From Serpentinicella alkaliphila (lineage in GTDB: Bacteria > Bacillota > Clostridia > Peptostreptococcales > Natronincolaceae): a stretch of 64,000 nucleotides of DNA. The first letter of the stretch is position 1, and the number at the start of each line of letters is the position of its first letter. A program made the translations under genes and the position numbers. A model generated the notes under the pieces. The model was given only the letters and a program-made list of their open reading frames with translations. It searched no databases and was not told where the DNA came from. This document shows, piece after piece, positions 56,962 through 64,000 of this stretch. The DNA is taken from assembly GCF_018141405.1 (NCBI RefSeq), contig NZ_CP058648.1, positions 759,001 to 823,000 on the forward strand, in the 5' to 3' direction.

Positions 56962-58176
56962 CTAAATATTAATTTTTACAGGACTTGATGTTTTCCAATA
57001 CTCTAGGAAAAATGCAATGAAAACCCCCATCATCAATCCTAAAATTCCCGCTACAGCTAAATTTAAAGCTTTATTTGGTCCGACTGGTGTAGTAGTTGGA
57101 AACGCCTTTGAAATAACAGTTATAGTGGCCTCACCAACTTGTGAGGATTCTGTAACTCTAAGTTCTTCATACTTTTTAATAAAAGCATCATACGTGTTTT
57201 GTGCAAAGTCAACTTTTTGATTTATTAATCTTTCATGGTATTTTTTGTCTTGTAGTTCTACTTGAAGTTCCTCTATTTGGTTTTGTAATAACCCAATATG
57301 TTTATCTAACTGAGTAATATTTGATTCAACTTCAGCAAGTTCGATTTTAAGCAGTGTTTCTGTTCTTTCTAAATGTATTTTTCCAGTACTCCCAAAACTT
57401 GTATCACCGTCAACTGAGGACTCCATAATTATAATTTGATTACCACCCTTGTTACTTTCAGAAACTACAACATTAATTCCTGATATTAAAGCTTCTTTCC
57501 TTATAACTAAATCAGTTAATCTCTGTTTATAATCTGTTATTTGTAATAATCTTGCATCTAACTCTAAACCTAGTTCTGAAACTCCTTTAGGTTCTGATAA
57601 AAATTCTTTTAGTTCTTCTAATGCAGCTTCTAACTTTTCTTTTTCAACTTCCATTTGATTTTCAATAAATAAGGATGATTTAGATGCATGCTCTTGTGCT
57701 TTAGAGGATACAAAGTTTATAAAATTTTCGCCAACTTTATTTACTATTTGTGCTGCTTTCTCAGGGTCATTGTGTTTCATCTTAATCGATATTAGATTTG
57801 TATCCTTAATCGTTTCTAGGGTAATATTCCTAGACAAACTTTCAATATCATACTCATCTTCTAACCCCAGTAGCTGTATGGTTTCTCTTAATACCCTTGG
57901 GGCTTTGATTTGTTGTCGATAAGTTTCAAGCGTCATTGATGGATACTGAGATAGTGAATCTAATATCTTGTTGATATTTGAGTTGTCTACACTATTTGCC
58001 TGTAATCTATCACTAAAGTTTGATGCCATAAGAACCATTTTCGTTTCATATACTGGTTCTAGAATAAAAAAGCTCATAATAAATGACACTAGTACGCAAA
58101 CAACTGTGCTTCCAATAATTATGCCTTTCCTTCTTATTAATATTTCTATTAGTTCTCTGATGCTAATTTCTTCCAT
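56962..58176 (-). CDS. Wzz-type chain-length regulator
   Basis: 404 residues from ATG 58176 (GGAGG 8 bases upstream; the longer TTG frame lacks a site). An N-terminal helix (GIIIGSTVVCVLVSFIMSFFI) and a C-terminal helix (NLAVAGILGLMMGVFIAFFLEY) after the typical PTTPVGPNK enclose an extracytoplasmic domain with coiled coils (about 150-330). No fused or adjacent BY-kinase is seen, so it is nearer to Wzz/YveK than to Wzc. It controls polysaccharide chain length, presumably with the Wzy-like proteins nearby. Confidence 0.9.
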   Translation of the reverse strand: MEEISIRELIEILIRRKGIIIGSTVVCVLVSFIMSFFILEPVYETKMVLMASNFSDRLQANSVDNSNINKILDSLSQYPSMTLETYRQQIKAPRVLRETIQLLGLEDEYDIESLSRNITLETIKDTNLISIKMKHNDPEKAAQIVNKVGENFINFVSSKAQEHASKSSLFIENQMEVEKEKLEAALEELKEFLSEPKGVSELGLELDARLLQITDYKQRLTDLVIRKEALISGINVVVSESNKGGNQIIIMESSVDGDTSFGSTGKIHLERTETLLKIELAEVESNITQLDKHIGLLQNQIEELQVELQDKKYHERLINQKVDFAQNTYDAFIKKYEELRVTESSQVGEATITVISKAFPTTTPVGPNKALNLAVAGILGLMMGVFIAFFLEYWKTSSPVKINI

Positions 58177-58326
58177 AATAAAAACCTCCAATTAAATTGT
58201 GTCAATTTTATGTAATTTAGTATATAAACAACAAAATTTTTGCTCCCCTTATATATATTTTATAATAGTCATAAGAATTGAGCAACACCTGATCCAGATA
58301 ATATATTTCTAATTAATAGCAATAAA

Positions 58327-58356
58327 AGACCCCTTGAATAAAATAAAGAGGTCTTG
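58327..58356 (-). terminator. Terminator after the SLH gene
   Basis: AAGACC-cc-TT / AA-ga-GGTCTT stem; TTTT follows on the minus strand. It lies 20 bases past the SLH stop. Confidence 0.7.
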
Positions 58357-58375
58357 TTAAAGTAACATTATTTTA

Positions 58376-60271
58376 TTAATCAATTAATAATACTCTGTCT
58401 GCAGTAAACTTATTAAACTTCTCATCTCCTATAACAAAAACCTGATCAGCAACTCGTAATGTATATATTGAAATTGGCACCTGTGCCAAAGAAGATGTAA
58501 TCCTAGTATTATTTGTATAGTAAACTGTTTTAAATACAATTTTATTAGTACTACGATCTAAATATTCCAAAACAAAATACTTTGATCCGATATCAATACT
58601 ACTTACTGTTCCATTTATTTGAGTTCTGTTTAAATCATCCCTAGATTCAATCGCTATAATCTCATCGTTCTCTAATACTATCTCTATAATCTGATCTAAC
58701 CTCAAATCATATAAGTCTTTCTCTATGTTGTTAACTTTAACATAAACAGAACTATCAATATTATATGTTTCTGATTTATTATCGTTTAGTATAGTAATTG
58801 AACTAGAGTCTTTAAGTATATTTATTGCTTCTATTCTACCAACATTTCTTGTAATAACGCTAGTTGCTTGAATATTTACTGCTTTTTCATACTCGGTTGA
58901 CAATGTTATAACATCCCCTACCTTTAGATTGGTAACTAAGTTTGATCCGCCATTCCTCCTAACTCTTACATCTGGCTTAGCTTCTATAGTTATACTCTCG
59001 CCACTAATATTAAGTGTTATTAATGGTTTTTGCAACGATTCAACTCGTTTTTGTAATATGCCTTGATACGTTTTAATTTTAGATGTTGCTACTATTTCGT
59101 CAATATCCTGCCCACTCACTTTCAACTTAATCATATCCCCTGATTTTAATTGATTAAGTGACACGTTAGCCCCATCTAGTTGTACTTTAGTTCTATGATA
59201 AGCCTTTAATGTTTGTGTATTATTAGTAGCACCATTTCTTAATACTACTAAATCAAATCCTACATTTGGTGTTACTGCATTAAATATACCTTCTATATCT
59301 GGAATAAAACTAGTAGTAGTTTCAATCTTTACTAACTTATATTCATCTGTGAAGGTAACATTAGCTTGTTGTTTTAATGGTAGTTGATTAAATATTGATT
59401 TCTTTCCATTAACAAAGATCTCCACGTCTGTATTTCTCTGAAATAATTTAGTTTCGTTTCCATCAAACTTTATAAGTATACTATTATTGTCAATAAATTC
59501 TATTACTCCACTCTTCATAGTTAATTTTTTTTCAGTTATAACATTTCTATTATCACTATTGATACCATTATTTAGATTATTTTTGTGGGAGTTGTCCACT
59601 AAATAGTCGAAACTTTTAGAAAGCATTGATGCTATTTCAGCTCTCGATATAGTATTATTTGGGTTAAACCTTCCGTAACCGTCACCGTTTGAGTTTAGAA
59701 TCCCTTTATTGAGAAGAAAATCAATATATTTTACATTTGATGCACGAATCAATTCAGTGTCGATATAAGGTAATGCTATTACTTTACTATATTCTTTACC
59801 CTTATTTAATGCCCTGGATAGATAAATCGAGACCTCTTCTCTAGTTGCATTTGTTTGAGTCCCCTGACTAAAGAATCTATTTAACTCTTCATAATTTATA
59901 ATTTCTGCATCTAGTGCATATGCAAGGGCATTTTTAGCCCAAGGGGCATATACGTCAACACGCAATGCATCCAAAATGTATTTCTGACGTTCTACTACTC
60001 TGTCGATATTTTCTACATTGTCAAATCTATTGACTAAATTATATATCATTACTATCATTTGAACTTTACTAACAGAATCATTTGGCTTAAACGTAGCATT
60101 AGGGAATCCCCCTATAATGTTATTTTGTGAAAGTTTATTTATATGATTATGTGCCCAATGATTAATGCTCACATCAGTAAAAGATTGTCCAAAAACAAAT
60201 TGAATTGTAAATGAAAAAATAACTACTGTAACTATTAATATCTTATTTTTGCTTAAGTTTTTATAAATCAC
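58376..60271 (-). CDS. S-layer homology (SLH) domain surface protein
   Basis: 631 residues from GTG 60271 (AGAGGA nine bases upstream; TTG 60280 would sit on the ribosome site). A signal peptide (NKILIVTVVIFSFTIQFVFG) precedes three SLH domains: FTDVSINHWAHNHINKLSQ, VYAPWAKNALAYALDAEI (degenerate) and VKYIDFLLNKGILNSNGDG (about 32-215), which bind pyruvylated wall polymer. The rest (about 250-631) contains about five small beta-domain repeats of 65-80 residues, each with a V.VNG/V.LDG-type loop followed by 'L..GD.I.L'. Transcribed in the same direction as the tolC-like gene upstream. Function beyond surface anchoring is unknown. Confidence 0.92.
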   Translation of the reverse strand: MIYKNLSKNKILIVTVVIFSFTIQFVFGQSFTDVSINHWAHNHINKLSQNNIIGGFPNATFKPNDSVSKVQMIVMIYNLVNRFDNVENIDRVVERQKYILDALRVDVYAPWAKNALAYALDAEIINYEELNRFFSQGTQTNATREEVSIYLSRALNKGKEYSKVIALPYIDTELIRASNVKYIDFLLNKGILNSNGDGYGRFNPNNTISRAEIASMLSKSFDYLVDNSHKNNLNNGINSDNRNVITEKKLTMKSGVIEFIDNNSILIKFDGNETKLFQRNTDVEIFVNGKKSIFNQLPLKQQANVTFTDEYKLVKIETTTSFIPDIEGIFNAVTPNVGFDLVVLRNGATNNTQTLKAYHRTKVQLDGANVSLNQLKSGDMIKLKVSGQDIDEIVATSKIKTYQGILQKRVESLQKPLITLNISGESITIEAKPDVRVRRNGGSNLVTNLKVGDVITLSTEYEKAVNIQATSVITRNVGRIEAINILKDSSSITILNDNKSETYNIDSSVYVKVNNIEKDLYDLRLDQIIEIVLENDEIIAIESRDDLNRTQINGTVSSIDIGSKYFVLEYLDRSTNKIVFKTVYYTNNTRITSSLAQVPISIYTLRVADQVFVIGDEKFNKFTADRVLLID

Positions 60272-60564
60272 AAGAATCAATCCTCTTTTCCATTATTTTC
60301 ATATATATACTTTTTCGGCAAAAAATCTTTAATTCCTTCATTTTTCTACGTATTTTTTCAATTTTTCATTTCATATTAAAATTATAATTTTTATTCCCTA
60401 TTATAGCCTTCTAAATAGATGGTGTTAATAACAAGCACCAATTTTTGTGCATAAAAAGATGAGACAATCACAAAACTCTGATAAAATATAATAAATCTAA
60501 ATCACATTTTATAGGAGTATTGTCAAATTGTCTCATAATAATTTCAAACTATCATTTGAGTAAT

Positions 60565-61806
60565 TTATCTATTGACCATTATGCCTTTTTGTATATACTC
60601 ATAAACTCTATATGCCTTATAATATTCATCTTTTGCGTTTTCAAGGTCTATTTCCTTTGTTTCATAGTCAATTTTTCTATTGTCTACTTCTACAATACTC
60701 ATAAGTCCTATCGTATATCTCAGTTGAGATAACTCATATAGTCTTTTCGCTGTATTATAACTTTGTTCAGCAAGTTTTATTTCATTCTCTTTTTGAATCA
60801 AATCATTATATGATAACTTATAACTCATTTCAATGCTATTTTTAAGGTCCTCTAGCCTATATTTTGCTTCTCTTAAATCTACTTGTGGGTTATAACTTTT
60901 ATTTGTGCCATCTGGATATCTATCATTTACATTAATTAAGTGTTCTTCTCTCCGTTGAATTTCTTTTTCTGCAATTTGAATGCTTCTTCCAGATAAGGCA
61001 TTTTTTAATCCCTCTGTGTAATTAGTGTATTTAATCCCACTATAACTAACTGGTTCTAATATCAGTTCTATACCTTCACTGACACCAAGTATTTTCTTAT
61101 AGTTATTTATTACAACTTCTTGCTGTAATTTAAGCTGCTTTAACTGACTAGCTACATGATTAAATCTTAGAAAGGTATCTTCTAGATTTAGCAAACTAGA
61201 TAGTCCTAAACTTTGTTTGAGGCGCTCTATCTCAAGCACTTGTTTTGTTATTTCATAGTTCTTTTCTAGTTTTATTATATTTCTATTCAGTATTAATAAT
61301 CCTATATATTGGTTTTCTATACTGTAATCAAATTTATGGCCTTCCAGCACTTCATTGTCAATCAACATCTGTTGACTTATTCTAGATTGTTCTAAGCTAT
61401 CAAGTAATTGATTCGTTGAACTTCCTAAAGTAGTAGTAGATGAAAGCAAAGCTTCAACTTGTGATAATTGATCCCGTATATTTTCTTTTTGCAACGATGT
61501 AAGACTCTCATCCTCTAGTTTACTGATTAAGTTTAACCTAGTATTCTCTAACTCAATTGCTTGAGTTAGATGATATGCACTATTATTCAATGATGTTAAT
61601 AAATTACCTATATTATTAGCCATTTTGTCTTTATTTAACTCAGTGTACTTAATACTCGCATTATTTTTTCTAGCCATTTCTAATGCATTTTCTATTGTAA
61701 TTGTTTTTACAACTTTACCATTAGCAAAACCTATAAAAGAACCACTAGAAAATATAATGGAAAGAATTAGTACTGTGACTATAGAAATTTTTCTTAATCT
61801 AATCAT
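60565..61806 (-). CDS. TolC-family protein
   Basis: 413 residues. A signal peptide (ISIVTVLILSIIFSSGSFIGFANG) is followed by two halves, each beginning with a TolC-like helix opening (ITIENALEMARKNNASIKYTE; TEGLKNALSGRSIQIAEKEI) and running into long coiled coils. The C-terminal repeat AKRLYELSQLRYTIGLMSIVEVDNR is the classic outer-membrane efflux (OEP) signature. TolC proteins in diderms are outer-membrane channels; in clostridia homologues exist but their place is unclear. ATG start with GGGAGGT. It may serve the RND or ABC adaptors in this window. Confidence 0.88.
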   Translation of the reverse strand: MIRLRKISIVTVLILSIIFSSGSFIGFANGKVVKTITIENALEMARKNNASIKYTELNKDKMANNIGNLLTSLNNSAYHLTQAIELENTRLNLISKLEDESLTSLQKENIRDQLSQVEALLSSTTTLGSSTNQLLDSLEQSRISQQMLIDNEVLEGHKFDYSIENQYIGLLILNRNIIKLEKNYEITKQVLEIERLKQSLGLSSLLNLEDTFLRFNHVASQLKQLKLQQEVVINNYKKILGVSEGIELILEPVSYSGIKYTNYTEGLKNALSGRSIQIAEKEIQRREEHLINVNDRYPDGTNKSYNPQVDLREAKYRLEDLKNSIEMSYKLSYNDLIQKENEIKLAEQSYNTAKRLYELSQLRYTIGLMSIVEVDNRKIDYETKEIDLENAKDEYYKAYRVYEYIQKGIMVNR

Positions 61807-61848
61807 ATTTCAAATTTTACCTCCCAAAATTGTTATTTATACCATTTT

Positions 61849-61974
61849 ATTATAATTTTTTTTTCATATAATTACAACTAATAAAACTTAAGTTTTATCG
61901 CCTATTTGGCTATGCTACCATAATATTTATAATTTACATTTATGTAATAGATTAATAAGTGAAACAAAACCGGG
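61849..61974. repeat. Left copy of the long direct repeat flanking the IS1634-type element
   Basis: Bases 61849-61931 are identical to 63918-64000. This copy lies between the tolC-like gene (its upstream region) and the left IS end, and probably extends to 61974. It contains an 18-bp perfect palindrome ATAAAACTTAAGTTTTAT (61881-61898) and a small GCC/GGC hairpin. Confidence 0.9.
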
Positions 61975-62005
61975 TCTTTGACAGTTGAATAATAAAAAAA
62001 ATCGC

Positions 62006-62034
62006 TAAAGCTTTGAAAAGGCTTTATTTTTTTG
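62006..62034 (+). terminator. Read-in terminator at the left end of the IS
   Basis: TAAAGC-TT / AA-GGCTTTA-type hairpin with a G-T pair and a tight loop, followed by a run of T at 62027-62033. It would stop transcripts entering the IS from outside. Confidence 0.7.
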
Positions 62035-62105
62035 TAAATTTTCTCAAATATTCCTTTCGTATTTTATCGTATTGTGTTATAATATAGATAACTGGGGGTG
62101 TTATT

Positions 62106-63820
62106 ATGAGATTATCACTTTCTAAATCTAAAAATGCTACTTCACTTTATGTGATAAAGGATATAATTGAAAAAAATAAGCGTACTACTAAAATTGTTGA
62201 AAAACTAGGTACATATGATGAGCTTCTTAACAAATTAAACGGGGAAGACCCTATTGAATGGGCTAAGAAATATATCGATGAACTTAATAAAAAAGAAAAA
62301 GAAGAAAATAGTACAATCATGGTTCAATACTCGCCTACAAAACTTATTGGTAAAGATAAGCAACAGTCTTTTAATGGAGGCTATCTATTTCTTCAAAAGA
62401 TTTATCATGATCTAGGAATTCACAAAATCTGTAAAGAGATTTCCAATCGCCATAAATTCACACTTTTAATCTTGACTCCATACTATCTAGACTTTTATAT
62501 GGTAGGATTATCTTTCCTGGTTCTAAGCTTTCCACCTATAACCTATCTACTAGATTTTTAGAAAAACCTGATTTTGATATTCAACATATTTATAGAGCAC
62601 TTGAAGTTATTTCTAAGGAAACTGATTATATTCAATCGGAGCTTTATAATAATAGTTATAAACTTTCTAAGCGTAATTCAGGAATTCTTTATTATGACTG
62701 TACGAATTACTTCTTTGAGATTGAGCAAGAGCAAGGCTTAAAACAGTATGGGTATTCAAAGGAACACAAACCTAATCCTATCGTACAAATGGGTCTTTTT
62801 ATGGATGGGGATGGTATTCCACTAGCATTTAGCATTACTAAAGGTAATACTAATGAACAGCTCACTTTAAAGCCTTTAGAACAGAAGATACTTAATGATT
62901 TCAAACTCTCAAAGTTTGTCGTATGCACAGATGTTGGACTAGCGTCAAATGACAATAGGAAATTTAATGATCAAGGTGGACGTGCTTTTATAACCACTCA
63001 GTCAATCAAAAAACTTAAAAAACATCTTAAAGAATGGGCACTTTCTAGCGAAGGATGGAGTTTAAGTGGTAGTAGTAAGGTTTTCGATATCTCTGATATT
63101 GAAGAAGACAATTTTGCAGATATTACTTTTTATAAAGAGCGATGGATTAAAGAAAATGGTTTGGAACAAAAGCTAATTGTAACTTATTCAATTAAATATA
63201 GAGACTATCAAAGAAAAATTCGAAATAAACAAATTGAGCGTGCTGTTAAGGTAATAGAAAACAATCCATCAAAACTCAACAAGTGTAATCAGAACGATTA
63301 CAAAAGATTTATAGGAAAAACAAGCGTTACATCAGATGGTGAGGTGGCAGAAAAGGACCTCTATCGACTGGATTCAGATATTATATCAAAAGAAGAGGCA
63401 TATGATGGTTTTTATGCTGTATGCACAAATTTAGAAGATGAAGCTTCTGAAATTATTAAAGTTAATCATAAACGTTGGGAGATTGAAGAATGCTTTAGAA
63501 TTATGAAAAGTGAATTTAAGGCAAGACCAGTGTACTTAACAAGAGATGATCGTATAGAAGCACACTTTACAACTTGTTTCTTGGCAATGGTGCTTTATAG
63601 ATATCTTGAAAAACACTTAGATAACAAGTTCACCTGTACTGAAATCATACGAGAGTTAAGGGGTATGAATTTTTATGAAATCCTTGGCGATGGCTATATT
63701 CCAACTTACACACGCACAGATTTTACAGATGCACTTCATGAGGCTTTTGGCTTCAGAACGGATTATCAAATAATAAAAAACACACATATGAAAAATATTT
63801 TTAAAGATACGAAAAGATAA
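62106..63820 (+). pseudogene. IS1634-family transposase with a one-base frameshift
   Basis: The frame from ATG 62106 gives RLSLSKSKNATSLYVIKDII, EKLGTYDELLNKL and FLQKIYHDLGIHKICKEI, then goes out of frame just after ISNRHKFT (about 62460). The continuation, FNLDSILSRLLYGRIIFPGS, then LYYDCTNYFFE (first catalytic Asp), VVCTDVGLASNDNRKF (second Asp), and KVNHKRWEIEECFRIMKSEF (Glu-containing end), runs in the next frame to 63820. One surplus base in the ACACTTTT tract at about 62460-62467 explains it. It may be a mutation or a homopolymer sequencing error. Promoter -10 TATAAT is at 62078-62083. Confidence 0.85.
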
Positions 63821-63850
63821 AAAAATTACGCACTTTTTGGACAAATATAT

Positions 63851-63895
63851 AAAGCTTGTAACCTACTATTTATAACAGGTTACAAGCTTTTTTTC
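63851..63895 (+). terminator. Terminator after the IS transposase
   Basis: AAAGCTTGTAACCT / AGGTTACAAGCTTT perfect 14-bp stem followed by TTTT, inside the IS right end. Confidence 0.92.
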
Positions 63896-63917
63896 TTTAT
63901 TAACTGTCAAAGATGGG

Positions 63918-64000
63918 ATTATAATTTTTTTTTCATATAATTACAACTAATAAAACTTAAGTTTTATCGCCTATTTGGCTATGCTACCATAATATTTATA
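63918..64000. repeat. Right copy of the long direct repeat (cut by the window end)
   Basis: Identical to 61849-61931 for all 83 visible bases, including nine consecutive T and the ATAAAACTTAAGTTTTAT palindrome. It starts four bases beyond the right inverted repeat of the IS and runs off the window. Confidence 0.92.

Larger units (their letters stand above)
61975..63913 (+). mobile_element. IS1634-family insertion sequence
   Basis: About 1.94 kb with a 12-bp inverted repeat TCTTTGACAGTT (61975-61986) / AACTGTCAAAGA (63902-63913); up to four more bases may belong to each end. It carries one transposase gene, a hairpin near the left end that blocks read-in, and a terminator after the gene. It is flanked by a direct repeat of at least 83 bp. 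The transposase has a one-base frameshift. Confidence 0.88.

Noticed and set aside
61849-61931. Riboswitch in the tolC-like leader
   Set aside because: The hairpins and conserved-looking bases do not match c-di-GMP, cobalamin or other classes I know; the region is better explained as a repeated target with a palindrome.

Overview
The window is low-G+C, strongly gene-dense DNA from a spore-forming member of the Firmicutes, most likely class Clostridia. The evidence is a Spo0E-type phosphatase, purine-rich Shine-Dalgarno sequences with frequent TTG/GTG starts, DUF1659/DUF2922 small proteins, an S-layer (SLH) protein, a DUF368 membrane protein and a CheX-like protein. An Alkaliphilus-like or Tissierella-like clostridium would fit, but genus cannot be fixed from the sequence alone. 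No rRNA, tRNA or CRISPR array was seen.

Left part (1-10.3 kb): the 3' end of an unrecognised gene, a CoA-disulfide-reductase-type flavoprotein, a CheY-like receiver paired with a CheX-like protein, Ndk, a SWIM-zinc-finger SNF2 helicase, a dead VapBC toxin-antitoxin relic, a small operon of an alternative sigma factor with DUF1659 and DUF2922 proteins, and a gene resembling ComK.

Transport and signalling part (10.4-26.1 kb): a TetR-controlled MacAB-like export operon (TetR, ATPase, permease, adaptor), VanZ-like and NIF3-like genes, a GNAT-like protein, a MEDS-PAS histidine kinase broken by a one-base frameshift and translationally linked to a Spo0E-like phosphatase, an RND pump with its adaptor behind a palindromic operator, and an NAD-dependent epimerase.

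Envelope part (26.3-61.8 kb): almost everything is on the minus strand. It holds a DUF368 (PopT-type) lipid-carrier translocase candidate, a membrane-bound nucleotide-sugar 4,6-dehydratase, Pgi, phosphoglucomutase, GalU, GalE, UDP-glucose dehydrogenase, a UDP-glucuronate epimerase, a Wzx-like flippase, a TupA-like ATP-grasp enzyme, four glycosyltransferases, an EpsG-like polymerase, CapE/CapF-type enzymes, a WecD-like acetyltransferase, a PglC-like initiating phosphoglycosyltransferase and a DegT aminotransferase. Behind these come a Wzy_C/TPR ligase-like protein, a Wzz-like protein, an SLH protein and a TolC-like protein. Together they describe Wzx/Wzy-type surface polysaccharide synthesis that starts with a bacillosamine-type diamino sugar and contains uronic acids and an L-PneNAc or L-FucNAc residue.

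Mobile DNA: an IS3-family copy (33.5-34.8 kb) that truncated a DUF3800-like gene, a decayed IS1380-family transposase (52.8-53.7 kb), and an IS1634-family copy (62.0-63.9 kb) flanked by a direct repeat of at least 83 bp. That repeat matches the known habit of this family of making very long target duplications and is the clearest unusual structure in the window.
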